Below are positions 9,329 to 19,923 of a DNA stretch of 64,000 nucleotides, piece by piece. Source of the DNA: Psychrobacter namhaensis (lineage in GTDB: Bacteria; Pseudomonadota; Gammaproteobacteria; Pseudomonadales; Moraxellaceae); assembly GCF_016107545.1 (NCBI RefSeq), contig NZ_JABASS010000006.1, positions 62,001 through 126,000 of the forward strand, written 5' to 3'. A program made the position numbers and the translations under genes. The notes under the pieces are model-generated. The model did not search any database. It was not told the origin of the DNA and worked only from the letters and a program-made list of their open reading frames with translations. The number at the start of each line of letters is the position of its first letter. Position 1 is the first letter of the stretch.

Positions 9329-10270
9329 TCAATGAGGCGCGTTCAGTTGTTGCTTACCTTGTAGCGGTGTGTTGTCCCATTGAGCAATCGCTTGCTTGAG
9401 CATATTGGTGGGGGTATCTTGATCGACGGCGGGTTGTTGTAAGAGTTGTAAAGCAGTAGCGATGAGCTGGCTTGGATCCCGCGTGTCAATCGGCTGAGCG
9501 AGATTCTGTTTAGAAAGCTTTTGTCCATCAGGATGACATATTAATGGCAAATGATACCAATGATCGATAGTTGGCAGATGAGCCGCCCGCATGATACTGA
9601 TTTGCGCTGTGGTCATGGGTAGGATATCCAAACCGCGCATGACGTGGGTGACTTGCTGCAGACCGTCATCGAGGCTGGCGGCCAAAATATAGTTGATCAT
9701 ACCATCTTGGCGGCGCGCCACCATATCACCTAACGTTTGCTGAGGGTTATCCCATTGTATCCCTTGGATACCGTCGTTAAAGCCAATCCTATGGTCTGGC
9801 AGCTGTATGCGTAGTTTATGCTCTTGTCTATTAAGATCAGCTTTGATACAGCAGCGCGGATAACGCTTCCTATTAGGTGAGCCTTGGCTGGTATCATTGA
9901 CAAGCCTGTTTTGTTCTTCTTGCGCCCAGTACTGCTCCAAATCTTTGCGTGAGCACTGGCAACCATAAGTCAGTGGGCGTAGGGCTGACGACAAGTAGTC
10001 ATTGTAGATATCAATACGCTCAGATTGATAAATGATATCACCGTCCCAGTGTAAGCCCAGTGTCTCTAAATCGATCAGAATCTGCTCAGTAAACTGTCGA
10101 TCACAGCGTTCTGTATCGGTATCTTCGATACGTAGCAGCCATTGTCCATTCAGGGACTTTATGTGGCAAAAACTGGCAAGGGCAGTGGTTAGTGAACCAA
10201 GGTGCAACTCCCCAGTGGGTGAGGGGGCAAAGCGGCCAATAGGCTGTGGTGCGAGGGCTTGATTGGGCAT
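9329..10270 (-). CDS. gluQRS: Glutamyl-Q tRNA(Asp) synthetase
   Basis: A 313-residue truncated GluRS paralogue that lacks an anticodon-binding domain and attaches glutamate to queuosine in the anticodon of tRNA-Asp. The class I motif region reads [16 protein letters not shown] at residues 12-27, and the KMSKS-like loop is QKLSKQN. A likely zinc site is made by CQC (about 103-105) and the later CC pair. It lies downstream of dksA on the same strand, the common dksA-gluQRS arrangement. Here 318 bp and a strong terminator separate the two genes, so read-through would be limited. Its Shine-Dalgarno is weak. Confidence 0.95.
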   Translation of the reverse strand: MPNQALAPQPIGRFAPSPTGELHLGSLTTALASFCHIKSLNGQWLLRIEDTDTERCDRQFTEQILIDLETLGLHWDGDIIYQSERIDIYNDYLSSALRPLTYGCQCSRKDLEQYWAQEEQNRLVNDTSQGSPNRKRYPRCCIKADLNRQEHKLRIQLPDHRIGFNDGIQGIQWDNPQQTLGDMVARRQDGMINYILAASLDDGLQQVTHVMRGLDILPMTTAQISIMRAAHLPTIDHWYHLPLICHPDGQKLSKQNLAQPIDTRDPSQLIATALQLLQQPAVDQDTPTNMLKQAIAQWDNTPLQGKQQLNAPH

Positions 10271-10510
10271 AAGGATCTGGCTAGTTTTTAAAGTAGCGGA
10301 TTATCAGTAAAGGTGATGGATAGAATAATAAAGATACGTGTAAAAAGATATTGCTTAAATAAGCTTATTTTGTGAGTCGTCGCAGTCTCAAAAGGTATGA
10401 TTGGTTGGGTCAGTTTTACTTGCTGTACTAAGGGTACGGTGTTTAGTCGTTGTTTTTGCCCTATGGATTTGTGACATGTGATGGGTCATTAGTCAAAAAA
10501 CGCCTCAACC

Positions 10511-10546
10511 AAAACGCGACGAGCGACCAATCTTGTGGCCGCTCGT
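10511..10546 (-). terminator. Terminator after dksA
   Basis: On the minus strand ACGAGCGGCCA pairs with TGGTCGCTCGT (one G-U) around a six-base loop, followed by CGCG and TTTT. It lies about 45 bp past the dksA stop and would reduce transcription into gluQRS. The rest of the 10271-10588 spacer shows nothing recognisable. Confidence 0.8.
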
Positions 10547-10588
10547 GCTGGTATTTATACTCTGGTACTTACGTCAATAACAGCTTGT

Positions 10589-11026
10589 TTACGCCCCTTG
10601 GTTTTGACGCTCTTTAATCTCAGACAATGTTTTACAGTCAATACATTGAGTGGCTGTGGGACGCGCTTCTAAACGGCGCAGACCAATCTCCACACCGCAG
10701 GTTTCACAAAAACCATAGTCATCATTTTCGATTTCCACCATAGATTTATCGATTTTGCGAATGAGTTTACGTTCACGGTCACGTGTACGCAAAGCCAACG
10801 CAAATTCTTCTTCTTGAGTGGCACGATCGTTGATGTCCGGCATAGCGCTTGACTCATCTTGGATGTAGTTCTTAGTACGATCCGCTTCGCCAATCAACTG
10901 GCTTTTCCAGTCTAATAAAATAGCCTTGAAATGCTCTAGCTGTGCATCAGACATGTACTCTTCGTCTGGGGCTGGCACATAAGGCGTAAACTTAACTTCA
11001 CTTGGATTTGGGGTCAGGGTGCTCAT
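10589..11026 (-). CDS. dksA: RNA polymerase-binding transcription factor DksA
   Basis: A 145-residue cytoplasmic protein that enters the RNA polymerase secondary channel and potentiates ppGpp. The coiled-coil tip carries the acidic DINDRATQEEE segment. The C-terminal zinc finger is CETC...CIDC with 17 residues between the cysteine pairs. The length is close to that of E. coli DksA (151). The ATG is preceded by AGGATACCCAT. The neighbouring gluQRS downstream is the typical partner. Confidence 0.97.
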   Translation of the reverse strand: MSTLTPNPSEVKFTPYVPAPDEEYMSDAQLEHFKAILLDWKSQLIGEADRTKNYIQDESSAMPDINDRATQEEEFALALRTRDRERKLIRKIDKSMVEIENDDYGFCETCGVEIGLRRLEARPTATQCIDCKTLSEIKERQNQGA

Positions 11027-11517
11027 ATGGGTATCCTACTTTTTCAAATTAATTCAATAAAACGACGTATCAAAAGATAAGACGTTATTAATGTACAAAC
11101 GCTATCATTTATTCCTTTATCAAACGTTTTACTACGTGGTGATACAAGTAACACAGCTGATCTAATAGTACGTTATTTTGGTATGCTCACATCGACATGC
11201 AATAGTCAGGTATATTGTTATAGATATTTTTAAGTAAATGGCATTGTCTAAAGACTACGACCAATCACTGACTATGAAGATTTAGCTTGGGGTCGACGTA
11301 GCCATCCTAGCTATTATCATTCGGCCTAATATCAAATATTAGACAGTCCTCGTTGCATTTTACAAGTTGTATCATTGTTTCTAATAATAATGAAGTTATT
11401 TTTTACGTTAAAGTCAGATTTTCTATTAACAGCCGTTGTATATCCCGTTAAGTAATAGCCCTTAAAGGCACAAGCTATAAGGGCTGGCACTATTATTTAT
11501 GCCATTAAATCTGGCCA
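11027..11517. other. Spacer between dksA and cpdA
   Basis: This is an AT-rich 491-bp stretch without a supportable gene. The only structure is AGCCCTTA at 11457-11464 inverted as TAAGGGCT at 11478-11485, about 33 bp past the cpdA stop. It lacks a T-run and would be at best a weak terminator for cpdA. The dksA promoter should lie at the left end, but I cannot place it with confidence. Confidence 0.4.
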
Positions 11518-12363
11518 TCAAGTATCCAGTCTTTCAACCCAGCTTGCAACCTTTCCATTGTTGGCTAATTGCAACCAGCGATAACCAGGTCGTCCGCCTT
11601 TATCATGGGCAAAGTCATCCTCATAGGGCATAAACTGATAGCAGGTAGACGGTGTGCTATAAACGGTGACACCTTGACGCTGGCGGACCTGCTCTTGATG
11701 AGTATGTCCACTGATAATCACTTGTAGATGCTCAAACGGTGCCATATGTTGCCAAAAACTTTCGGTGTTTTTTGCCATATGGGTGTCAATCCAATTCGAA
11801 TCTACAGGAATGAGGTGATGGTGTAAGGCAATTAGCGCAGGTTTATGACAGGTACTAAGCCTATTACATAACCAGTCAATATCAGTGGAGGTGACTTCGC
11901 CCGCCACTTCGCCAGTGACGGAGGAGTCCAGTAATAGCAGCTGCCAGTGCTCCGCCTCAATGACATGCCGGCTAAGCAGACGTGAATCCGCAGGTCGGGC
12001 AACCAGCTCACGTTGAAAGAAAGGCAGATCTTTCCCGTTCTCATCAGTCACGTCGTGATTGCCAGCAATACAAGCAAAAGGAATGTGGGTCGCCTGCAAG
12101 ACTTGAAAGATATAATCATAAATAGTGGACTCTACCTGATTGACTAAATCACCAGTCACGATGATCAAATCGCAGCGCATATCTTCACTCAGTGCTTGCT
12201 GTAGTACTTTCTCAAAGCTACGCTGACAACTGGCTGCCTCGTCACAATGGCTGTGACTATCAGTACTGGCAGCGACAGGCGTGGATAAATGTAAATCACT
12301 GAGCTGTAAAACATTTATTTGATCATCTGGCGTGCTGATTTTATTGACAGGATAGCTTAGCAT
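11518..12363 (-). CDS. cpdA: CpdA-like metallophosphoesterase (3',5'-cyclic-AMP phosphodiesterase)
   Basis: A 281-residue calcineurin-like phosphoesterase. All metal-binding motifs are present in order: SDLHLS (22-27), TGDLV (about 70), AGNHDV (about 99), LHHH (about 180) and SGHTHQE (about 219). The motif layout and length match the class III cAMP phosphodiesterase CpdA, which would lower cAMP and so modulate the Crp/Vfr regulon. Other substrates are possible for this superfamily. GAGGGA precedes the ATG. It is a lone gene between dksA and znuB. Confidence 0.85.
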   Translation of the reverse strand: MLSYPVNKISTPDDQINVLQLSDLHLSTPVAASTDSHSHCDEAASCQRSFEKVLQQALSEDMRCDLIIVTGDLVNQVESTIYDYIFQVLQATHIPFACIAGNHDVTDENGKDLPFFQRELVARPADSRLLSRHVIEAEHWQLLLLDSSVTGEVAGEVTSTDIDWLCNRLSTCHKPALIALHHHLIPVDSNWIDTHMAKNTESFWQHMAPFEHLQVIISGHTHQEQVRQRQGVTVYSTPSTCYQFMPYEDDFAHDKGGRPGYRWLQLANNGKVASWVERLDT

Positions 12364-12625
12364 TGGGTCAGTCCCTCATCGAAACAAAACAATTGATGTT
12401 GCTAGAATGAATAGGCATAAACGGGCTATTAGCAGTTTTTTCACCGCTCACTACTGCTATGAGTGTGAAGATGAACTCACACTATAATGATAATAGCTAA
12501 TCAGCACCAACCGTATTAGGGCAAGTTTACCTCATTAAGCAAATGAAAGCTTTAGTAATATTAATGAAATAAAGTTGGATGAGACAGTTAAGGAAAACAG
12601 TTAAATAGCATGGGCTGTGACACGA

Positions 12626-13444
12626 TTAATGGCGCGTTGACCAAAAATTTGCTGCGATAATTTTTGACAAAATCAGCGCCATAAAAAATAAAATTGCTAA
12701 TATCAATACGATAGACAGCCCAGTCTGGATATCCAGCCAGATACTGCCCCACACCCCCAAGGTCACGCCAAGTTGGGCGATAAGCAACGACACAATGACC
12801 ATTTGTTTTGGCGATTTTGACCATAAACGTGCCGTTAGCGCTGGCAACACCAATAAACCACTGATTAATAAACTCCCAACAGCTTGCAAGGCAATCGCAC
12901 AAAATCCTGCCAAGAGTCCCATAAAAAACAGGCGCTGGCGTGTGGGGTTAACACCCTGTATGCGTGCCAATGCTTCATGAGTGGCAAGTTTGATTTGAGC
13001 AGGCCATATATAAATGAGTAGACACAAGCCAACCAGTACGCTACCAGCGATTAAGGGCAAGTCGGCCCAGTCAAGCTCCAGCAAGTTACCAAATAAAAAT
13101 CCCAAGACATTGGCTTGTTGGTCGGTCAGCTGGGTTAAGGTTAATAACCCTAAACACAACAATGAGACGGCAACGACTGCCAACACCGCATCCGCTGGCA
13201 GGCGCTCATCATCAATGAACACCAGTCCCAACACGACCACCACGCTGACTAACGCAATACCAATACCCATCGGCAATTGCCACAGTACAGCCAATGCAAC
13301 ACCCAGTAAGGTGCCATGTGCTAATGCATCGGCAAAAAATGCCATGCGCCGCCACAGAACCAAGCATCCTAAGGGAGCAGACAATAGCGCTAAAATGCTG
13401 CCAGCGATCCAAGCGGGGGCAATGATGGCTAACCAAGCAGTCAT
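12626..13444 (-). CDS. znuB: Zinc ABC transporter, permease subunit
   Basis: A 272-residue integral membrane protein with about eight hydrophobic segments, of the ABC-3 permease family. It contains the conserved start APWIAGSILALLSAPLG-like region (APAWIAGSILALLSAPLG), FADALAHGTLLGVAL near residues 37-51, and LLISGLLVLPALTARL. It pairs with ZnuC and ZnuA to import zinc. It follows znuC by 91 bp on the same strand and would share the Zur-controlled promoter upstream of zur. Confidence 0.95.
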   Translation of the reverse strand: MTAWLAIIAPAWIAGSILALLSAPLGCLVLWRRMAFFADALAHGTLLGVALAVLWQLPMGIGIALVSVVVVLGLVFIDDERLPADAVLAVVAVSLLCLGLLTLTQLTDQQANVLGFLFGNLLELDWADLPLIAGSVLVGLCLLIYIWPAQIKLATHEALARIQGVNPTRQRLFFMGLLAGFCAIALQAVGSLLISGLLVLPALTARLWSKSPKQMVIVSLLIAQLGVTLGVWGSIWLDIQTGLSIVLILAILFFMALILSKIIAANFWSTRH

Positions 13445-13535
13445 AATAAATATCCGTAAAGTTGCTGATAAAGGCTAAAAGCGATATTTGTATTTAATAC
13501 ATTTAGCGTTAGAGGTTTGAGGTACATTATTACCC

Positions 13536-14318
13536 TTAAAGCTCGCTTGGGGCGTGATGCTCGCAGGCATGAGGCTGATGCACGTATGGTTGCTCATAAT
13601 GGTGACCAAATAGCTTCTGGAACTCCGTGCTAATCGCAAGCTCACTTGGCCGCCCTTCACAACAAATATGCTTATTAAGGCAGATCACGCGGCGACTGCC
13701 GCGCATTACCCAATGTAAGTCATGCGATACCACCAGCATGGCACAGCGCAAAAAGTCTGGCAGCTCATCAATGAATTGATACAACCAAACTTCAGTATCA
13801 GGATCAAGACCTTGCATTGGCTCATCTAAAATTAATAAATTGGGTTTGTCTAATAACGCGCGGGCCAGCAATACCCGCTGGGTCTCACCACCGGATAGAT
13901 GTAGCATTTGCCGCGACAGCAAGTGGGTCAAGGACAGATTATCAAAGATAAACTGCCGCTGTTTGGCTGTTAAACGTTTCTTATTTGCTTGACCCAATAA
14001 ATCGCTTACGCGTAACGGCAATATCGGTGGTATGGCAAAGCGCTGCGGTACATAGCCAAGTTGTAACGGCTCATGCGCTTTGATACTACCTTTAGTTGGT
14101 TCAATCAAACCTAAAATGAGTTTGACCAATGTCGATTTACCAGCGCCATTGGGCCCAATAAGACTGACAGTCTCATTCACAGCAATATCGATATCAATAT
14201 GTGAGAGTAAGCGCTGCTGTCCAATGCGATAGCTTACATTTTGTAAACTTAACAATGGTTTCTTATCATCGGTACTGGCGACTGATGGTTGGTTTGAGGG
14301 TGATTTAGAAGCATTCAT
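13536..14318 (-). CDS. znuC: Zinc ABC transporter, ATP-binding subunit
   Basis: A 260-residue ABC ATPase on the cytoplasmic side of the inner membrane. Walker A is GPNGAGKST (about 54-62), the Q-loop falls in LGYVPQRFA, the signature is LSGGETQRV, and Walker B is LLILDEPMQGLD. The His-rich C-terminal tail (HHYEQPYVHQPHACEHH) is notable and could bind zinc directly. It lies 49 bp after zur and 91 bp before znuB on the same strand. Confidence 0.95.
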   Translation of the reverse strand: MNASKSPSNQPSVASTDDKKPLLSLQNVSYRIGQQRLLSHIDIDIAVNETVSLIGPNGAGKSTLVKLILGLIEPTKGSIKAHEPLQLGYVPQRFAIPPILPLRVSDLLGQANKKRLTAKQRQFIFDNLSLTHLLSRQMLHLSGGETQRVLLARALLDKPNLLILDEPMQGLDPDTEVWLYQFIDELPDFLRCAMLVVSHDLHWVMRGSRRVICLNKHICCEGRPSELAISTEFQKLFGHHYEQPYVHQPHACEHHAPSEL

Positions 14319-14367
14319 AAGGTCACAGCGGCTTAAAGGAATAATAAGAAATAGGGAGCATCAATCG

Positions 14368-14916
14368 TCATACCGTTTGGCCTGACTGACATGTCTGACA
14401 CAAACCGCTCAGTTCAATGACACTACGCGCCACGACAAAACCAACATCTTGCTCTGCAAAGCTCATCATCTCTTGCACAGGCACACTGCTACATTCTTGT
14501 ACCTGCTGACACTGCTCACAGATCAAAAAAGCGGCCGTATGCTGTGCTCGCGGATGACAGCAGGGCACATACGCATTGATAGATGTCAGCTGATGAATCA
14601 AACCTTCGGCCAGCAAAAATTCCAAGCTGCGATACACCGTTGGCGGTGCGACGTTTTTTGCATCATTTTTTGACGCTTTTATGTCCTCATCTTTAGCGGA
14701 CAAGCGGGCTTGTTGCAACTGAGTGATCAAATCATACGCGCCCACAGGCTTAGTCGCTTGCAGGACAAGCGCATATATTTGTTGGCGTAGTGGGGTAAAA
14801 CGGACGCCGCGTGCCCGACACTGCTCCTTTGCCGCTGCGACTCGATCCGTCACCTCTTGCGTTGAAAAGTGCTGAACGTTATGCAGATGCTCACAGGTAG
14901 ATGAAGTGACAGACAT
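14368..14916 (-). CDS. zur: Zinc uptake regulator, Fur family
   Basis: The protein has 182 residues from the ATG at 14916, which has AGGAG nine bases upstream; a longer frame to 14994 exists but lacks such a site. The Fur-type winged helix carries RGVRFTPLRQQIYALVL and PPTVYRSLEFLLAEGLIHQL, and the C-terminal metal domain has CEQCQQVQEC and a final CQTCQ, two Cys-x2-Cys pairs for structural zinc. An insert rich in D and K (SAKDEDIKASKNDAK) precedes the recognition helix. It heads the zur-znuC-znuB operon and is predicted to repress both itself and znuA. Confidence 0.95.
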   Translation of the reverse strand: MSVTSSTCEHLHNVQHFSTQEVTDRVAAAKEQCRARGVRFTPLRQQIYALVLQATKPVGAYDLITQLQQARLSAKDEDIKASKNDAKNVAPPTVYRSLEFLLAEGLIHQLTSINAYVPCCHPRAQHTAAFLICEQCQQVQECSSVPVQEMMSFAEQDVGFVVARSVIELSGLCQTCQSGQTV

Positions 14917-15006
14917 GGCGCAAGCTCCTAGTATTGACATAATAACGCCAGACAGTATAAGCGAAGGGCAAAAAAATAAGCGATAAAATAACACAGTACG
15001 CTATTA

Positions 15007-15023
15007 ATGTTATAGTATAACAT
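15007..15023. promoter_or_regulatory. Zur operator between zur and znuA
   Basis: ATGTTATAGTATAACAT is a perfect 8+1+8 palindrome. It matches the core of the gammaproteobacterial Zur box (TGTTATANTATAACA) at every fixed position. It lies 91 bp upstream of the zur ATG and 115 bp upstream of the first possible znuA start, positioned to control both divergent units. Confidence 0.88.
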
Positions 15024-15137
15024 ATTAACAATAAAAATAATCTCACTGTTATTCTATCAATCCATGCTCTATCGTCTTTGCGCCAGTGCGTCACACTGAC
15101 TTGTACTGTCATACCTGTTTAATAGGAATATCATCAC

Positions 15138-16088
15138 ATGATTGCTCACCATACTCTCAATAGTTCCGCTGTCCCGCAGCATTCATACCCTGAAAAACCC
15201 AGCCAACCGACATTTTTTGATCATGTAAGAACCATGCTTAAGCGTTCAAAATGCTTGATGATAGGTGTAGTGCTAACGCTTAGCGCTTTTGGCTCTCTAC
15301 AGGTACAGGCCGCAACGGTCAGTGTGAGCAATCATCCGATGTTTTTACTCAGTCAGGCGGTGACTGAGGGCACGCCTTCTGCCAATCAAATTTTACAAGC
15401 TGGCAACGTGGGCCATCATGGTAGTATCAGTCCCAGTGACATGAAAGCCATTAAAGACAGCAAATTTGTGGTCTGGTTTGGTCCATCACTAGAAAGCAGC
15501 TTGACTGGCAGCTTGGAGAATGCGCCCAACGCCATTGCTTTATTTGACTTTAATGCTTTTAATCGCCACCCGCTGCGTGATGTAACAGGCGCGCCAATTA
15601 AAGGGACCCTCGATCCGCACATTTGGCTGGATCCTGAAAACGCCAAAGCCATCACTCGGGCATTGGCGGTCATTCATAGTCACGCCAATCCAGAATACAA
15701 AGCGACTTATCAGGCCAATGCCAAAAAGTTTGCTCAGCGTATGGAGCAAGCGGTAGCAAAGGTACAGAAGACCACCCAGAAAAAACGCCCTTATTGGGCC
15801 TATCATGATGCGTACCAATATATTGAAAATGCAGCACAAATACAGCTGGCAGGCAGTGTAAGTACAGATCACCACTTGTCTCCCAAAGCCAGCCAGTTAC
15901 GCTGGCTGAATGAACATCGTCCCACCAAACAGATGTGTTTGGTCAGCCAAAGCCAACCTGCAAAAGGGCTACTGGCTAAACTCCAACCTGTAAAAACCAC
16001 CATACAGGCTGAGGACATGAGCGCTAGCAAAGATTTTGTTAGTGGTTGGCAGACGATGGCGCAGCAAATCTCTCAATGTATATTGTAA
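15138..16088 (+). CDS. znuA: Zinc ABC transporter, periplasmic binding protein
   Basis: A TroA/ZnuA-family solute-binding protein, 316 residues from the ATG at 15138. A standard signal peptide (MLKRSKCLMIGVVLTLSAF, cleavage after VQA) begins only at residue 33. An internal start at 15234 is therefore quite possible, although AGGA precedes the upstream ATG. Likely zinc ligands are the histidines in VSNHPMF, DPHIWLDPENA and YHDAYQY. The His/Asp-rich loop of many ZnuA proteins is missing. It is divergent from zur-znuCB across the Zur operator. Confidence 0.93.
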   Translation: MIAHHTLNSSAVPQHSYPEKPSQPTFFDHVRTMLKRSKCLMIGVVLTLSAFGSLQVQAATVSVSNHPMFLLSQAVTEGTPSANQILQAGNVGHHGSISPSDMKAIKDSKFVVWFGPSLESSLTGSLENAPNAIALFDFNAFNRHPLRDVTGAPIKGTLDPHIWLDPENAKAITRALAVIHSHANPEYKATYQANAKKFAQRMEQAVAKVQKTTQKKRPYWAYHDAYQYIENAAQIQLAGSVSTDHHLSPKASQLRWLNEHRPTKQMCLVSQSQPAKGLLAKLQPVKTTIQAEDMSASKDFVSGWQTMAQQISQCIL

Positions 16089-16369
16089 ATAAGCTGTTTA
16101 AAAGTCATTGGCTCAAAGCCCCTGGGCCACCGTGACACCGTTAGACTTTAGACCTTGTGTGATTGACCAATAGGCAGGCCAATCATACATAGTTTAGCTA
16201 GATGACTGATAAAAGGCATATTTTGCTTGCTTAACAGTCTCATGCTCCCTATAATAAAGAGCGTTTTATTTTGGTTAACAGGTAATACCTATAGAAATGA
16301 GCCATTCACGGATAAAAGTGTCGTAAGCATGCTAGATTATCCCAAAGTTGTAAGGCTGTAGGAATACCG

Positions 16370-16768
16370 ATGACCAAGCCTGCCAAACGCACGCAAAAAG
16401 ATAAAATTGGTGTCTATATTAAGCGCCAAGCGTGGATATTGTTCATCCTTATTATCCTTGTTTGGGTCATAGATACGGTTTGGCTATGTAGTGAGCTTGT
16501 TGTAGCAAAGAGTGCCGCGATCGGTGCGCTACTCAGTTTTACTACCCAAGCAGTATTTGCTTTTTTTATCTTTTGGTATACCGGATATCGCGCGCGCCAA
16601 CATATTGTTAGCCAGCTTTATCGGGGTCAGATGGCCAAATGGCTGTTGACTGTGTTTGGTTTTACACTAATTTTTATTACCGTACAACCCCTATCTGCGC
16701 TTGCGCTGTTTATCGGTTTTATGGTAATGCAAATTAGTCACAGTTGGATGTTGTGGCATATACGCTAG
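16370..16768 (+). CDS. atpI: ATP synthase subunit I
   Basis: A 132-residue membrane protein with four hydrophobic segments and a basic N-terminus (TKPAKRTQKDK), as in AtpI, the assembly factor for the c-ring. A helix ends in IGALLSFTTQAVFAFFIF, characteristic of the family. AGGAAT precedes the ATG. It is separated from atpB by 688 bp containing a terminator-like hairpin, so unlike in most relatives it may be transcribed apart from the main atp operon. Confidence 0.8.
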   Translation: MTKPAKRTQKDKIGVYIKRQAWILFILIILVWVIDTVWLCSELVVAKSAAIGALLSFTTQAVFAFFIFWYTGYRARQHIVSQLYRGQMAKWLLTVFGFTLIFITVQPLSALALFIGFMVMQISHSWMLWHIR

Positions 16769-17220
16769 CGCTAATAAATTATCGCTATATAGATCATTTA
16801 TTAATAGTACTGGCAAGCCACCCTGCCGTCCAGCTTCTCTATGACTAGTTCGATAAAGTCAAAGCGTAAAAAACTGTCTTGGGACAGTGCCAGTAATGGC
16901 AAAGACCGCAGTATGAGTGTCTTAAATAAGTGTGGCACGCAAGCATGCGCTGCTAGGGTAGGGCGGGTTTGGCTATCAACACTGTTTATTATGATGAAAT
17001 TCTCATAATTTAATTGTAGACGCAAAGCCACGTTATGCATTGTTACGATTGGCTAACTTATTCATACAGTGGATAAAAGAAACATAATTGACTTTACACG
17101 AATACAACGCTGCATTAATATAGGCAGCTAAATATTTTGCTTATAAGCGCTACACCAAGCGCCGGTCGTAAAAACACAACCAGTAGGCAACACACATATA
17201 ATAATTTTGCGTACATATGC

Positions 17221-17256
17221 AAGGGCTATTACTGAGTTATCATAAGCCCTTTTTTG
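17221..17256 (+). terminator. Rho-independent terminator upstream of the atp operon
   Basis: AAGGGCT and AGCCCTT form a seven-base stem around a loop of about 17 bases, followed by TTTTTT. It lies 450 bp past the atpI stop. The 16769-17456 spacer holds no supportable gene. The hairpin may end a long atpI 3' UTR or an unannotated small RNA. Confidence 0.6.
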
Positions 17257-17444
17257 ATAGCTAAAATTTATCTTAAGCTGTTAGATGTAGCATTAGTAAT
17301 AGAACTATGGGTTGGATGTTGTTGGTTACATGAGTGCTTTAGTATGGTTTATTTTCCTGCTTGTTAGCAAGATAAATAGACGCGGCTAAACCTCATCAGA
17401 TGACAACCATATTTTTGGTAGTTGATTAAATCGTTGATTAATAA

Positions 17445-18323
<879 letters not shown>

Positions 18324-18338
18324 TTAGACATTCAATAG

Positions 18339-18605
<267 letters not shown>

Positions 18606-18722
18606 TCCGAAAGCTCAGTTGTAAATGTTTGGTATTCGGAGATTTTCTATCAAATATAGTTAGAATTCGACTGCCAAACATGATCAATGAAACTGATTTT
18701 TCATTAACAAAGAGGTGATCAC

Positions 18723-19193
18723 GTGAATATCAATTTTACCCTCGTCGGTCAAGCCATTGCTTTTGCAATATTTGTGATTTTTTGCATGAAATTCGTGTGG
18801 CCACCACTTATCGGTGCCATCAATGAGCGTCAGCGTAAAATTGCTGAAGGCTTGAATGCCGCAGAAAAAGCAAAAGCAGATCTGGCAACCGCGGAGCAAG
18901 ATGTCCAGCAGGAGCTTGATCTTGCAAAGACCAAAGCTGCTGCCTTAATCGAGCAAGCGAACAAGAGTGCCAACCAGCTTGTCGAAGATGCAAAATTGCA
19001 AGCCCAAGCGGAAAGCGAGCGCATTCGTCAACAAGCTCAAGCTTCTATCGACCAAGAAATCAATCAAGCTCGTGAGTCATTACGTGCTCAAGTTGCTGAA
19101 CTGGCTGTCCTTGGTGCAGAGAAGATTTTGCAAGACAAAGTCGATGTGCAAAAACATGCCAGTATGTTAGATCAACTGGCGGCGAAGCTGTAA
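18723..19193 (+). CDS. atpF: F1F0 ATP synthase subunit b
   Basis: A 156-residue peripheral-stalk subunit with one N-terminal membrane helix (about 5-27). A long, Ala/Glu/Gln/Lys-rich coiled coil follows, with [18 protein letters not shown] and the conserved [17 protein letters not shown] near the C-terminus. Initiation is at GTG, with AGAGGTG five bases upstream. It is one of two GTG starts supported by a strong ribosome site among the large operons here. Confidence 0.97.
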   Translation: MNINFTLVGQAIAFAIFVIFCMKFVWPPLIGAINERQRKIAEGLNAAEKAKADLATAEQDVQQELDLAKTKAAALIEQANKSANQLVEDAKLQAQAESERIRQQAQASIDQEINQARESLRAQVAELAVLGAEKILQDKVDVQKHASMLDQLAAKL

Positions 19194-19206
19194 TTGTGAG
19201 GATATA

Positions 19207-19830
19207 ATGGCTGACTTATCAACCTTAGCACGACCGTACGCTAAAGCCGCGTTTGACTATGCCAACGAAAATGGGGTAGTAAATGAGTGGGAAAACTTCT
19301 TATTTATTGCCAGTACCGTTGTCAATGACAAGTCGTTCAGTACTTGGCTAGACAATCCAGCTGTTTCTGCTGAGCATAAGTCAGCTGCTTTGGTCGATCT
19401 TTATGATGCGCAAGTAGCTAGCGCTAATGACTCTGCTTTTAAGCAGTTATTAGATGAGGCTCGAGGGGTTCGCCCTGACAGTGACGCCAGCTATCCAAAA
19501 GTATCAGTAGCACTTAGTAACTTCGTTAAACAGTTATCAGAACAAGAGCGTCTGGCGCTGCTTCCTGAAGTTTATGAGCATTATCGCCGTCACAAGGCAG
19601 TAAGCTTAAAGCAGCTTGACGCATATGTGACCTCTGCTTATCCATTGACCGACGCCCAGCGTGAAACGCTGCAAACGCGTCTTGCCGCATCGCTAAATGC
19701 GAGTGTGGTGATTCACGAATCGGTCGATCCAAGTCTATTGGCAGGCGCTACGATCAAAGTCGGTGACAAAGTCATTGATGATTCGATGCGCGGCAAGTTA
19801 CAACAGTTAAAAACACAGCTAACTGCCTAA
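19207..19830 (+). CDS. atpH: F1F0 ATP synthase subunit delta
   Basis: A 207-residue OSCP/delta subunit linking F1 to the peripheral stalk. The N-terminal signature is [13 protein letters not shown], and the C-terminal part has the family pattern [19 protein letters not shown]. It is somewhat longer than the E. coli protein (177) because of an enlarged central region. It starts 13 bp after atpF. Confidence 0.95.
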   Translation: MADLSTLARPYAKAAFDYANENGVVNEWENFLFIASTVVNDKSFSTWLDNPAVSAEHKSAALVDLYDAQVASANDSAFKQLLDEARGVRPDSDASYPKVSVALSNFVKQLSEQERLALLPEVYEHYRRHKAVSLKQLDAYVTSAYPLTDAQRETLQTRLAASLNASVVIHESVDPSLLAGATIKVGDKVIDDSMRGKLQQLKTQLTA

Positions 19831-19923
19831 TGCCATTCATCAACGCAGCCATGTAATGTCTGCGTGATAGTAAGAGCATTTAAGTCAGTGGGCGGGTTAT
19901 CATAAATTAAAGGAAACAAGGCA

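Noticed and set aside
14916-14994. N-terminal membrane segment on Zur from the upstream start
   Set aside because: The extension has no ribosome site, while AGGAG lies inside it at the right distance for the ATG at 14916.
16801-17040. 79-codon minus-strand ORF after atpI
   Set aside because: No Shine-Dalgarno, no recognisable family, and the composition is not protein-like; probably chance.
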